DNA from: CAZVFH01 sp964626415
Lineage (GTDB): Bacteria; Patescibacteriota; UBA1384; XYA2-FULL-43-10; CAINNR01
NCBI GenBank assembly: GCA_964626415.1
Contig: CAZVFH010000004.1
Location: 1 to 46,328 of the forward strand
Direction of reading: 5' to 3'
DNA length: 46,328 nucleotides
Below are positions 7,555 through 14,941 of the stretch, in pieces. The notes beneath the pieces were generated by a model. That model was not told the origin of the DNA and made no database searches. It saw only the letters and a list, made by a program, of their open reading frames with translations. Position 1 is the first letter of the stretch. Every line of letters begins with the position of its first letter. The position numbers were made by a program, and so were the translations under genes.

Positions 7555-9204
7555 CTAATCCTTCGTTACTCTCCAAACCTCGGTTGTGGTTGTTGCACCT
7601 TGCAAGACCTTTATTAACCCATCTTGCTCCATTGTGATCATTCCTTCGTCAATTGCCAATTTTGAGAACTCGGCGATTGTTGCCTGTTTTGAGATCAACT
7701 CCTCCATCGCCGGTGATGGAACTAGCGCCTCAACGATAACTTGACGACCTAAATAGCCGGTTTTACCACAGGCCGAACAGCCGACGCCGCGCCAAAGCTT
7801 TATTTGATTTGCCGGCAAATTTAACTTGGCTGAAATTTCAGTCGGTAGTTTTGACATTATGGGAGCAAGTATTTTTTTAATTTCATCCCAAACAACCTCG
7901 CTGGGTGAAAATTCTTCGCGGCATTTGGTGCAGATTTTTCGCACAAGCCGCTGACCCATAATTAAATTTATTGAGCCGGCGAGTAAAAACGGCCGAACGC
8001 CGATTTCCAAGAGACGGGGCAGTGCGCCCGACGCGGTGTTGGAGTGAAGCGAAGTTAAAAATAAGTGCCCGGTTATCGCCGCTTGTACGCCGATTTCCGC
8101 CGTTTCCTTGTCTCGTATCTCACCAACCATCAAAATGTCCGGGTCTTGGCGCAGAGCGGCTCGCAGGCCGTTGGCGAAAGTGTAGCCACCGACCGGGTCA
8201 ACCTGGCTCTGTTCGACACCATCAATTCGATATTCTATCGGATCTTCCAGTGAAATTATTTTAATTCCCGGTTTTTTTAGGGCAACAATCATGGCGTAAA
8301 GCGTCGTTGTTTTTCCTGATCCGGTTGGACCGGTATTTAATATCATTCCGTGCGGACGAGAAATTGCTTGATTTATCAAAGACAAGGCGTCTGGGCGAAA
8401 TCCTAAATCCTCAAGTTTTAAAACCCGAATCTCCTGCCCCAAAAGTCGAAGCACAACGCTTTCACCAAAGGCCGAGGGCAAAGTTGAAACACGAAGATCA
8501 ATGTTGCCAATCTCGCTTTTAAAGGAGAATCTGCCATCTTGCGGCGCGGCGACGATATCGAGCTTTAATTTTGCTAAAAACTTGATTCGCGACAGCAAAA
8601 ATTTATAGGCGCTTTTTGGCATTTTAAAGACATCTTGTAAAACGCCGTCAATTCGATAGCGAATAAGAAACTCATTTTCTTCTGGTTCAATGTGAATGTC
8701 AGAAGCGCCTAATTTTGCCGCCGACGCCAAAAGCAAATCAAGAAGCTCCGAAGTTGAAACCTTTCGCGCCAGCGCTTCAATATCGGCAAGAACTTTAATT
8801 TTTTCCAGCATCCCCTCTTTTTTTTCGCTCAAGTTCTCGGTTTTTTCTCTTGCTTCATCTTGCTTTATTTTAAGCTGATTAAGAGCATACAAAAAACCGG
8901 TTTTAGAAACCAAGGAAAAAGTAAAGTGATAATTTGTCGCCTTTGCAAATTCGTCAAGATAATTCTGCAGATCAGACGAGACCGCCGCAGTTGTCGCCAA
9001 TCGAAGTTCGTGACCGATTTTTAAATAAGGAACAAAAGAATAGCGCAACATAATATCGGCGGGAAAAATCGAAAAAATTTCGGCGGCAAAAGGATAACCG
9101 ACAAGGTCGATATACGGCAGGGAAAGCTGGCGAGAAAGTGCTTGGACTTGCTCCTCCTCGTCTTGCCTGCGCATCGAGAAAAGTTTTCGATCAAGGTTGA
9201 CCAT
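7555..9204 (-). CDS. pilB: Type IV pilus assembly / type II secretion ATPase, PilB/GspE family
   Basis: 549 residues from the ATG at 9204 (an upstream in-frame TTG at 9210 is less likely). A hexameric cytoplasmic ATPase that powers pilin polymerisation. The N-terminal ~130 residues are an MshEN-like domain. The ATPase core has Walker A GPTGSGKTTT (about 289-298), an Asp box around SLEDPIEY, the Walker B/His region DILMVGEIRDKETA through TGHLFLTSLHSNTA (about 355-390), and a zinc site from CTKC (about 424) and CSAC (about 477). No PilC, PilT or prepilin peptidase is visible nearby, so it either serves a dispersed type IV pilus set or substitutes for a missing T4SS motor. The first option is more likely. 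Confidence 0.93.
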   Translation of the reverse strand: MVNLDRKLFSMRRQDEEEQVQALSRQLSLPYIDLVGYPFAAEIFSIFPADIMLRYSFVPYLKIGHELRLATTAAVSSDLQNYLDEFAKATNYHFTFSLVSKTGFLYALNQLKIKQDEAREKTENLSEKKEGMLEKIKVLADIEALARKVSTSELLDLLLASAAKLGASDIHIEPEENEFLIRYRIDGVLQDVFKMPKSAYKFLLSRIKFLAKLKLDIVAAPQDGRFSFKSEIGNIDLRVSTLPSAFGESVVLRLLGQEIRVLKLEDLGFRPDALSLINQAISRPHGMILNTGPTGSGKTTTLYAMIVALKKPGIKIISLEDPIEYRIDGVEQSQVDPVGGYTFANGLRAALRQDPDILMVGEIRDKETAEIGVQAAITGHLFLTSLHSNTASGALPRLLEIGVRPFLLAGSINLIMGQRLVRKICTKCREEFSPSEVVWDEIKKILAPIMSKLPTEISAKLNLPANQIKLWRGVGCSACGKTGYLGRQVIVEALVPSPAMEELISKQATIAEFSKLAIDEGMITMEQDGLIKVLQGATTTTEVWRVTKD

Positions 9205-9216
9205 ATACAAAAGTTA

Positions 9217-9261
9217 AAATCCGAAATTCGAAATCCGAAGCACGAAACAAATCCGAAATAC
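9217..9261. repeat. CCGAAAT-type repeat arm beside four-helix-bundle gene B
   Basis: Tandem AAATCCGAAATTCG-like words lie just upstream of pilB, on the 3' side of gene B. The same words in the opposite orientation fill 9709-9757 on its 5' side. Confidence 0.65.
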
Positions 9262-9297
9262 GAAAACCAGAAAACTAAGCCAAAACTTTTCAAAACG

Positions 9298-9657
9298 TTA
9301 TTCGGATTTTCGAACAATTGATCCAAATATTTTCATTAATTCATCGGACTCTTGGACTAATTCGTTTCTTTTCTTGCTTAGCGCATGGTTGTCAATGTAT
9401 AACAATCTCAACCAGAGCTTGCTTTCCTTTGATTCTTTGCGACAGATTTTGACCTTCATTAAGAAATCTTTTTTACCAAGGCACTCATTGGCCTCAATAT
9501 AATTTGCTGGGACTGATCCTGATGATCTGGCTAATTGTTTGCCGTCTTCGATGTTCGATATTGTTTTTGGAATCAATTTTACAAGTTGTCTACAATTTTT
9601 AGCAAATTCGAATGTTCGCTCCTCAAGATCATATGTTTTCTGATTTTTGGAATCCAT
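9298..9657 (-). CDS. Four-helix-bundle protein, S23 family (copy B)
   Basis: 119 residues from the ATG at 9657. The frame stays open to 9762, but that extension encodes a repetitive KPNPKSEYRNPKSE peptide from the flanking CCGAAAT repeat and is unlikely to be real. Landmarks: TYDLEERTFEFAKNCRQLVK, LARSSGSVPANYIEANEC and CRKESKESKLWLRLL, the same helical pattern as copies A and C but clearly diverged. No SD is seen. It stands between pilB and a membrane protein gene with CCGAAAT repeats on both sides in opposite orientation. Function unknown; nucleic-acid binding is the family expectation. Confidence 0.82.
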   Translation of the reverse strand: MDSKNQKTYDLEERTFEFAKNCRQLVKLIPKTISNIEDGKQLARSSGSVPANYIEANECLGKKDFLMKVKICRKESKESKLWLRLLYIDNHALSKKRNELVQESDELMKIFGSIVRKSE

Positions 9658-9708
9658 TTTTTGTTTTGTATTATTTTGCGATTTATTTTCGAATTTCATT
9701 ATTGTTTC

Positions 9709-9757
9709 GGATTTCGGATTTCGGTATTCGGATTTCGGATTTGGTTTCGTCATTATT
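9709..9757. repeat. CCGAAAT-type repeat arm, opposite orientation
   Basis: TTTCGGATTTCGGATTTCGG words, the reverse complement of the type at 9217-9261. The arms match as repeat units rather than base for base. Confidence 0.65.
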
Positions 9758-9864
9758 TCCATTGTATCAAAAAACCGGCCATTTGAGTGACCGAAAGCAA
9801 ACCATCATCAGGATAAAGGAGTAAAGAAAGGATAAATTATATTAATTCTTGGACCAGATTGAGA

Positions 9865-10392
9865 TCAGTCCTCATAAGCTGTTTTATGTCTTAACACTCT
9901 AAGAAATGAGTAGGCAATTACGCCGCCGATTAGTGCTGTAACCAATTGTGGCCAGCTCATCATTAACACAACTTGCTTGGCAACTTCTTTTTTCAAAATC
10001 AAGCTAATTACAACTGAACTTGTGGCATAGAGAAATAAATATTTCAAGACACTGGCTGATACAACACCAAGAAAGAAATTGCGCTTTTTGAGCCCAGCAA
10101 ATACCAAAACCAAAATCGCATTACTAATCATAATAAACGGAATCACCGGTGCTAAAACCGCAGGGAGTAGTCCAGTAGAAAGTGAGATCACACTCGGAAT
10201 TAGCCCAATCATAATTGCGCCGGCAGTTCCCAATGTTGCGGCGGAAATAAAAAGTGTTGCGTTGACAAGTGGCCCAACGATAAACTGTTGTTTAATCATC
10301 GGCGCAATAGTTACAATCGCGACAAAAAGCACGAATTGAACAGAAAGCAAGGCAATTTTTTTATTTGTCTCAAAAGTTTTTGTTTCTTGCAT
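9865..10392 (-). CDS. Polytopic membrane protein, possibly ECF-type substrate-binding (S) subunit-like
   Basis: 175 residues with about five or six hydrophobic helices. The region LGTAGAIMIGLIPSVISLSTGLLPAVLAPVIPFIMISN is rich in small residues and prolines, as in S components of energy-coupling-factor vitamin transporters, but I cannot name a substrate and see no EcfA/EcfT genes. The ATG at 10392 has AGGAG about 5 bases upstream, a good start. It follows the gene at 10435 on the same strand after 42 bp, so the two may share a transcript. The S-component idea is weak; a conserved membrane protein is all that is certain. Confidence 0.6.
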   Translation of the reverse strand: MQETKTFETNKKIALLSVQFVLFVAIVTIAPMIKQQFIVGPLVNATLFISAATLGTAGAIMIGLIPSVISLSTGLLPAVLAPVIPFIMISNAILVLVFAGLKKRNFFLGVVSASVLKYLFLYATSSVVISLILKKEVAKQVVLMMSWPQLVTALIGGVIAYSFLRVLRHKTAYED

Positions 10393-10434
10393 ATATTCTC
10401 CTATTAATTATTATTTTAGTAGAAAATTTGGGAA

Positions 10435-11355
10435 TTAGGTTTTATCGCTTATTTGACGATAAATTAGTGTCCAATATGTGGAGAAATAGGCGTTAATTAT
10501 ACCGCTCAACAAAATTAGTGCGGCGATGAAAATCAAAGTAATTGGAATTGCATAAACAAAAGTTGCAACAACGCCAAGAGAAAAATAGATGCCGACTCCG
10601 ATAAGTGCCAAAAGCCCGCCAATAACGAGAGCAAAAATCGCCACAACCATTGAAGCCGCAACCCCAAGCGCAAGATTTATCAACCAAGAAATAATAATTG
10701 CACCCAGTTTCTTTCTGATCAGCTTGCAGCTATTGTCAATGGCTTTCAAAATTCCAGTATTTTTTATTACGATTTCCCGCAAAGAAAAAAGCAAAATAAA
10801 ATTAAAATAAATCAAAAGCGCAATAAAACCAACGAGTGCCACTATTCCGATTGGAATCAAAATAATTAAAAGCCACGGAGTAATGCCAACAGCAAGCATC
10901 ACAATTGCAAAAATCAAAAGCATGAGAGCGACCAGGCAAAATAAAATCGAGAATGTATAAACAAACGCCAACCCAAGAGATCGCCAAAAGTATTTTATCC
11001 CGGCTTTAAATGCTTGTGTGAAATTGATTTTTCCGCCGCTTTCTAGTTTATCAATTGAAAAAATTAATCCGGCTCTGGCGCAATATGAAACAAAAAGAGA
11101 AATTAGCGACAAAATAAATAAAATAATAAGTGCAGTAATGACAAAAGTCGCATGATTAGAAATCCAATCAAGTGTTTTTCTCGCGACTTCTGTTGCTTTC
11201 GCTTGATCGATTTGTGGAGTGTCGGCTGAAGAATAGCTATAAAAATTTGCTCCGGAAGCACCCTCGGTTAAGGCAGCCAAAACTCCCAACCCCCAAAGAA
11301 AACGATATTTTAAAATATAGCTCCATGATTTTTTGATCGCAGTGTCGTAATTCAT
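10435..11355 (-). CDS. Polytopic integral membrane protein, unknown function
   Basis: 306 residues from the ATG at 11355, preceded by AAAGGAG at the right distance. The frame is open upstream to 11502, but that part overlaps tRNA-Ser and is rejected. About six hydrophobic segments separated by short loops: WGLGVLAALTEG at the start, then FVITALIILFILSLISLFVSY, a long pair in the middle and several near the end. The pattern (a conserved amphipathic lead, YILKYRFLWGLGVL, then paired helices) is common in CPR and Gram-positive genomes in uncharacterised membrane proteins related to glycerophosphodiester phosphodiesterase membrane domains. I do not recognise a function. Confidence 0.7.
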   Translation of the reverse strand: MNYDTAIKKSWSYILKYRFLWGLGVLAALTEGASGANFYSYSSADTPQIDQAKATEVARKTLDWISNHATFVITALIILFILSLISLFVSYCARAGLIFSIDKLESGGKINFTQAFKAGIKYFWRSLGLAFVYTFSILFCLVALMLLIFAIVMLAVGITPWLLIILIPIGIVALVGFIALLIYFNFILLFSLREIVIKNTGILKAIDNSCKLIRKKLGAIIISWLINLALGVAASMVVAIFALVIGGLLALIGVGIYFSLGVVATFVYAIPITLIFIAALILLSGIINAYFSTYWTLIYRQISDKT

Positions 11356-11434
11356 TTTTGCTCCTTTCGGAAATTTATTTTTGACGAATCGAATGGCTCG
11401 CCATGAGCGACCCGCCAGCTGGTGGGGAGTCGAT

Positions 11435-11524
11435 TGGCGGAAGCGAGAGGATTCGAACCTCTGGTGATCTTGCGACCACACTTGTTTTCGAGACAAGCCC
11501 AATCAACCACTCTGGCACGCTTCC
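11435..11524 (-). tRNA. tRNA-Ser(CGA)
   Basis: A 90-nt class II tRNA on the minus strand. The acceptor arm GGAAGCG pairs with CGCTTCC, followed by G and an encoded CCA at 11437-11435. The anticodon stem CTTGT/ACAAG carries the loop CTCGAAA, giving anticodon CGA (reads UCG, serine). A long variable arm and the T arm AGAGG-TTCGAAT-CCTCT complete the fold. Confidence 0.96.
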
Positions 11525-11532
11525 ATTAGAAG

Positions 11533-11652
11533 TTTAAAATTCAAAATGCAAAGTTCAAAGTTCAAAATTTATGAAAGCACTTCGTGCTTGAACTATTATA
11601 GTGCGAGAACGCAGTGCTCACCACAATTTTGATTTTTGATTTTTAAATTTTG
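11533..11652. repeat. Palindromic low-complexity element with no gene inside
   Basis: AAAATTCAAAATGCAAAGTTC words on the left and AATTTTGATTTTTGATTTTT on the right are roughly reverse complementary. The interior has AAGCACTTCGTGCTT and GTGCGAGAACGCAGTGCTCAC hairpins. It fills the gap between tRNA-Ser and yidC; no ORF is seen. Confidence 0.6.
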
Positions 11653-11654
11653 AC

Positions 11655-12509
11655 TTATCTCTTCCGTCTAACCGTTATCTCCACTCCTTTTAACTTTTTT
11701 GACGATGATGCTTTTTCTTCGATTTTTTCCGTTCCGTCAGGATTTGATTCTTCTTCTAAAGTATACTCCGGCAATTTTTCAACTGGGACTTCGGGGAAGC
11801 GGCCGAAGAAACCAAGTTGAAATTTAGAATTGATGTACCACTGCTGAAAAATCATAATTATGCTCGTTACTACCCAATAAAGGACAAGTCCGGACGGCAA
11901 TGAGCGGGCGATCATAATTGTTAAAATCGGGAAAAAATAAAGCATTTGCTTGTTCATCATCGCCATTGGATCGTTGGACTTTGTTGAAAGCGGCGGCTGC
12001 GGCATCATTTTTGTTTGCAAAAATTGGAAAGCGCCGGCGATAATCGGCAAAACCCAAAGATCGGGCTTTGCAACATTCAGTCCAAGAAAATTAAGGTTGA
12101 TCTCACCTGGCCTCGGAACGAAGGAATAGAGAAGATCAAAATGGTCGCCATTAAACCCAATCATAATTACTTGATAAAAAACGATCAAAACTACAAGCTG
12201 TATAATCAACGGCAAACAACTTCCGTAAGGTGAAACCTTGTGTTCTTTGAAAATCCGCATCATCTCTTTTGACATCTCTGCTTGATTGTTCTTGTGTTTT
12301 GCTCTAACTTGATTCAAAATCGGTTGGAGTTTTTGCATTTCTAGTGACGACTTTGTCGCCTTAATTGACGGCGCAAGCAAAATCAGGCGCAAAATAATTG
12401 TGACTAAAATAATCGCCAGCCCGACTTGATGACCGGGAACCACAGCGACTAAAAACATAAGCAGATTGTACATCGGCACATAAAGGATTGTGGTGAAAAA
12501 AGATTTCAT
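11655..12509 (-). CDS. yidC: Membrane protein insertase YidC/Oxa1
   Basis: 284 residues, the short Gram-positive-like form without the large periplasmic domain. It inserts and folds proteins in the cytoplasmic membrane, alone or with SecYEG. Five hydrophobic segments fit: FLVAVVPGHQVGLAIILVTIILRLILL at the start, a basic cytoplasmic loop with SLEMQKLQPILNQVRAKH, then LPLIIQLVVLIVFYQVI and the later pair ending LPSGLVLYWVVTSIIMI. The tail is charged (KKLKGVEITVRRKR), as is usual for ribosome contact. It lies downstream of yidD and rnpA on the same strand, the classic rpmH-rnpA-yidD-yidC order, but a repeat separates it from yidD. Confidence 0.93.
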   Translation of the reverse strand: MKSFFTTILYVPMYNLLMFLVAVVPGHQVGLAIILVTIILRLILLAPSIKATKSSLEMQKLQPILNQVRAKHKNNQAEMSKEMMRIFKEHKVSPYGSCLPLIIQLVVLIVFYQVIMIGFNGDHFDLLYSFVPRPGEINLNFLGLNVAKPDLWVLPIIAGAFQFLQTKMMPQPPLSTKSNDPMAMMNKQMLYFFPILTIMIARSLPSGLVLYWVVTSIIMIFQQWYINSKFQLGFFGRFPEVPVEKLPEYTLEEESNPDGTEKIEEKASSSKKLKGVEITVRRKR

Positions 12510-12550
12510 AGTTTTTAAGTTTTAAGTTTTAAGCTAGTAAGCTGTAAACA

Positions 12551-12683
12551 AAATTTCTAATTCATTCTAATTGGTCTAATTGATCTAAATAATGACAAAA
12601 TGTCTAATGCCTAAATCGCCCGTTTTTTGTCATTTTAGCATTGGGTATTTTTTAGAAATTAGGTTAATTAGAAATTAGAAATT
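12551..12683. repeat. Solo palindrome resembling the arms of four-helix-bundle element A
   Basis: The left half is AAATTTCTAATTCATTCTAA-type sequence followed by AATGACAAAATGTCTAATGCC. The right half is its rough reverse complement ending GAAATTAGAAATTT. The same words frame gene A at 6177 and 6674, but here no ORF lies between the arms. The right end overlaps the last codons of yidD. Confidence 0.65.
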
Positions 12684-12907
12684 TCGTCCACTCCTCCCCG
12701 GCTCCACGGGTTGCAGCGCACGATTCGCCAAGCGCCAAATGTGATGCCAAAAATCAGGCCTTTTTTCTCGATTGCCTGTTTGCAATACTCAGAACAATCG
12801 GGCTGATATTTGCAATAACCGCCGGGAAAGTGAGCTGAAAACCAGCCATGATCGGGTGACAAGGTTTTTTGGTAAATGGTGATTATTGCGATTAAAAGCT
12901 TTTTCAT
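12668..12907 (-). CDS. yidD: Membrane protein insertion efficiency factor YidD
   Basis: 79 residues from the ATG at 12907; the same frame is open to 13030 but that stretch is a palindromic repeat translated by chance. Landmarks: KLLIAIITIYQKTLSPDHG, then CKYQPDCSEYCKQAIEKKG and a C-terminal RIVRCNPWSRGGVD; the Cys-rich CxxxPxCSxY motif defines the family. It is a small amphipathic protein at the inner face of the membrane that assists YidC-dependent insertion. It lies between rnpA and yidC, its usual place. The insert G-W-F-S-A-H-F in place of a shorter loop is unremarkable. Confidence 0.93.
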   Translation of the reverse strand: MKKLLIAIITIYQKTLSPDHGWFSAHFPGGYCKYQPDCSEYCKQAIEKKGLIFGITFGAWRIVRCNPWSRGGVDEISNF

Positions 12908-12920
12908 CTGATTAAATAAT

Positions 12921-13018
12921 GTAGTATAAACTCTCACTGATCTATCGTCACTGATAATCACTGATGATTCCGTATCTGTGTTAATCAGTGCCAATAGATC
13001 TGTGGTAGTTTTTACTTC
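12921..13018 (-). repeat. P1 palindromic element, copy 5
   Basis: Read on the minus strand it begins GAAGTAAAAACTACCACAG at 13018 and ends GAGAGTTTATACTAC at 12921, 13 bp before the yidD start. The polarity relative to the downstream gene is the same as in copies 1-4 although the gene is on the other strand. Confidence 0.85.
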
Positions 13019-13026
13019 AATATTTG

Positions 13027-13362
13027 TCAATGTAAAGACAGCAGCAATTTCCCCAACTCATCAACAATTTTTTTTTGTTCGATCGGCCAGTTTGGAATTT
13101 TATTGCCGATGATGATTATATCAAAGCCGGCAGGAACTTTTTCCAAATTTTTCCGAACGACTTCACGCATTTGACGCTTCAGAGCATTTCGTCGGGTTGC
13201 TCTTTTATCAACCTTCGTCCCGACAACAAAAGCAAATCGGCTGACTTGGTTTCTGCTTGGTAAATATCTAATTATGAAATTCTGGCTTCTTGTTTGTTTG
13301 CCTTTTTGAAAAACCCGCTGAATTTCCCGGCTTTTCCGCAAACGATGAATATTTTTTAGCAT
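13027..13362 (-). CDS. rnpA: Ribonuclease P protein component
   Basis: 111 residues from the ATG at 13362; an in-frame ATG 24 bases upstream is possible. It is the protein cofactor of RNase P, which binds the RNA subunit and the 5' leader of pre-tRNA. The signature KVDKRATRRNALKRQMREVVR (about residues 50-70) matches the RNxxKRxxR motif, and the N-terminal LKNIHRLRKSREIQRVFQKG and IIRYLPSRNQVSRFAFVV strands are typical. It normally follows rpmH directly; here rpmH is 1.4 kb upstream, split off by the 13458 gene and hicBA, so it needs its own promoter. A GGGAG lies very close to the ATG. Confidence 0.94.
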   Translation of the reverse strand: MLKNIHRLRKSREIQRVFQKGKQTRSQNFIIRYLPSRNQVSRFAFVVGTKVDKRATRRNALKRQMREVVRKNLEKVPAGFDIIIIGNKIPNWPIEQKKIVDELGKLLLSLH

Positions 13363-13400
13363 ACTCCCATTAAAGCAGAAAATCACTGATTACTCAACTA

Positions 13401-13430
13401 TTGACAAGAGGTAACTGGATTTGCTACTCT
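13401..13430 (+). promoter_or_regulatory. Promoter for the unknown gene at 13458
   Basis: A perfect -35 TTGACA at 13401-13406, an 18-bp spacer, and an extended -10 TGCTACTCT ending at 13430. The hexamer itself matches only 3 of 6, but the TG extension compensates. An AAAGGAGG SD follows at 13443-13450. Confidence 0.55.
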
Positions 13431-13457
13431 TAAATCGTCCCGAAAGGAGGGATTGTA

Positions 13458-14285
13458 GTGAGTGAAACCGCTGGTAGATTCAGATTTTTAGGCGATCCGA
13501 GGTTTGTGTTGCCCGGGCAAATTCCATGTGTTTGCTTATTTAATGATGAGGCGCTTCCGCCAATCAACAAAGTTAGGAATATTTTCCCAAGGACTCAACC
13601 CCAAAACCAATGGAATCTTCACCATCAAGTACGATTTTTTTGGCAAGTTGGTGATTATGTTCCGATACTTGCCGAGGGGCTTCTTACCGATAGGCGTGTA
13701 AAAGAACAGTATTTGGCTGATGATGAGAGCCAACGAATCATCAATGAGTTTATAAAGCAACAAACCTGCGGCGAACCAAATCGAGTATTTTCCACTATTG
13801 GCGGTCCAATTATTGATCGCGACGAACTGCCGGAAGAAGGGCAGCCGTATTTTGACCAAGCGTTTTTGTGGGCGGCAGTAGTTTCCCAGATCAAAGCGCT
13901 AAAATTAACGATTGGCGCGTCAGCAAAAGTTGATGACAGTGAATATTATGTTATTGAAATTAGGACCGACTGGTTGGCTGCCAAACATTCTTGTTACCAG
14001 CCTTGCACGATTTTTAACAACCAACCGGAAATTCTTGATGATTGTATCTGTTGGGCAGACAATGAGTGCAAGATAAAGTTTATTTTACAGCACCATCTTT
14101 CTACTCCATCAATCGCCAAAAGGTTCGGTTACTTGGAAATTTACGAAGAAGTGATGCAAAAAAGAAGAGAAGAAGAGAAAATACAAAGCGCAAATACAAC
14201 GCGCTCGCGACAAATTATCAGCCAAGAAGCAGAGGCAAGATATCGAAGATTTGTTGATGAAATGATGACTCCTTTGCCCGAATAA
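13458..14285 (+). CDS. Hypothetical cytoplasmic protein, no recognised family
   Basis: 275 residues from a GTG at 13458, well supported by AAAGGAGGG eight bases upstream. No signal peptide or membrane segment. The N-terminal half is rich in aromatic residues and prolines (LGDPRFVLPGQIPCVCLFNDE; WNLHHQVRFFWQVGDYVPILAEG). Several Cys occur near 185-205 (CYQPC, CICWADNEC), which could bind a metal. The C-terminus from about 225 is a charged helix. It has its own promoter (13401) and terminator (14292) and points opposite to its neighbours rnpA and hicBA. Together with hicBA it sits in the gap splitting rnpA from rpmH, so it is probably acquired cargo. I do not recognise its function. Confidence 0.75.
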   Translation: MSETAGRFRFLGDPRFVLPGQIPCVCLFNDEALPPINKVRNIFPRTQPQNQWNLHHQVRFFWQVGDYVPILAEGLLTDRRVKEQYLADDESQRIINEFIKQQTCGEPNRVFSTIGGPIIDRDELPEEGQPYFDQAFLWAAVVSQIKALKLTIGASAKVDDSEYYVIEIRTDWLAAKHSCYQPCTIFNNQPEILDDCICWADNECKIKFILQHHLSTPSIAKRFGYLEIYEEVMQKRREEEKIQSANTTRSRQIISQEAEARYRRFVDEMMTPLPE

Positions 14286-14291
14286 TAACCC

Positions 14292-14319
14292 AAAAAGCAG
14301 AAATTATCTGCTTTTTTTT
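14292..14319 (+). terminator. Rho-independent terminator after the 13458 gene, possibly bidirectional
   Basis: AAAAAGCAGA pairs with TCTGCTTTTTTT over a five-base loop and ends in a run of T. The A run on the left side would let it also end hicBA transcripts from the other strand (hicA stops at 14331). Confidence 0.85.
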
Positions 14320-14330
14320 ATTCTCCAAAA

Positions 14331-14546
14331 CTATTTTATAAAATCTTTTTCCGACAGCCCGGATTGGCGAAGAATTGACCTGAAAGTCCCAATTGGAATT
14401 TCTTTGCGATCGGCGGGGATTATAACGGTCAAAACTTTCCTGCCCTCTTTCCGATACTTTCGGTGGCTGCCTCTCTGACTGACAAAACAAAAGCCCTTAC
14501 AAATAAGGACTTTTTCTATTTCTTTTGATTGATGTAATTTAGGCAT
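14331..14546 (-). CDS. hicA: HicA-type mRNA interferase toxin
   Basis: 71 residues from the ATG at 14546, which overlaps the end of hicB by 8 bp. HicA toxins are small double-stranded-RNA-binding-like proteins that cleave mRNA. The motif GSHRKYRKEGRKVLTVIIPA contains the catalytic His, and GTFRSILRQSGLSEKDF is the typical C-terminal helix. A preceding in-frame extension to 14615 overlaps hicB fully and is not used. Gene order is antitoxin then toxin (hicB-hicA), the less common arrangement, with the toxin presumably translated by coupling. Confidence 0.88.
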   Translation of the reverse strand: MPKLHQSKEIEKVLICKGFCFVSQRGSHRKYRKEGRKVLTVIIPADRKEIPIGTFRSILRQSGLSEKDFIK

Positions 14547-14757
14547 GACAAATTTGAGTCGCCACAACTTCTGGGCGCTCAATTTTAGTGATTTCCGCCA
14601 AGTCAGTATCTTCAAAAAATAACTCTAGGGCTTCACAAAGATTAGAGAGCGCTTCTTTTTTGTTTTCGCCAAAACTAGAAACATCAACATTAAGACATTG
14701 AGCAACATAATAATCACCCTCTTTCCAAACAATATTCTTAAGTTGAATATTTTTCAT
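14539..14757 (-). CDS. hicB: HicB-type antitoxin
   Basis: 72 residues. A partial RNase H-like fold is expected: VWKEGDYYVAQCLNVDVSSFGENKKEALSNLCEALELFFED is the family core. There is no visible helix-turn-helix or ribbon-helix-helix tail, so DNA binding for autorepression is uncertain. It neutralises HicA by direct binding. A TATAAT box lies exactly six bases before the ATG and no SD exists, so the transcript is predicted to be leaderless. It lies 29 bp after rpmH on the same strand. Confidence 0.88.
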   Translation of the reverse strand: MKNIQLKNIVWKEGDYYVAQCLNVDVSSFGENKKEALSNLCEALELFFEDTDLAEITKIERPEVVATQICHA

Positions 14758-14763
14758 ATTTTT

Positions 14764-14772
14764 ATTATATCA
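14764..14772 (-). promoter_or_regulatory. Extended -10 promoter of hicBA, leaderless arrangement
   Basis: Minus strand TGATATAAT (14772-14764), followed by six bases and the ATG at 14757. The -35 is poor (GCTTAA at about 14792-14787). The same TGN-TATAAT-N6-ATG layout is seen at vapBC (27243). Confidence 0.5.
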
Positions 14773-14786
14773 CAAAATATCTCGGG

Positions 14787-14924
14787 TTAAGCAACAGAGA
14801 GTTTTTTTCGGCCCTTAGCTCGGCGGCGAGAAATTACATTAGCGCCATCGCTGGTTTTCATCCGAGTTAAAAAACCATGGGTTTTATGTCGTCTTCGATT
14901 GTTTGGTTGATAAGTTCGTTTCAT
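14787..14924 (-). CDS. rpmH: 50S ribosomal protein L34
   Basis: 45 residues, short and highly basic. The sequence opens MKRTYQPNNRRRHKTHGFLT and continues RMKTSDGANVISRRRAKGRK, the nearly invariant L34 pattern. It lies in the exit region of the large ribosomal subunit. It is placed divergently from dnaA, as in most bacteria. The TAA at 14789-14787 is followed within 30 bp by hicB. A TATAAT at 14949-14944 with GTGACG 17 bp upstream is a possible promoter and lies at the end of P1 element copy 6. Confidence 0.97.
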   Translation of the reverse strand: MKRTYQPNNRRRHKTHGFLTRMKTSDGANVISRRRAKGRKKLSVA

Positions 14925-14941
14925 GGTATTGGTTCTAAAAT

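Noticed and set aside
7334..7637. Overlapping plus-strand ORFs at the end of pilB
   Set aside because: They translate dispersed palindromes and the antisense of the pilB C-terminus.
9658..9762. N-terminal extension of four-helix-bundle copy B
   Set aside because: It encodes a repetitive KSEYRNPKSE peptide produced by the CCGAAAT repeat; the family starts near TYDLEERT.
11356..11502. N-terminal extension of the 10435 membrane protein
   Set aside because: The extension translates the tRNA-Ser gene; the ATG at 11355 has a good SD.
12908..13030. N-terminal extension of yidD
   Set aside because: It is the P1 palindrome read as protein; YidD homologues start at the MKKLL position.
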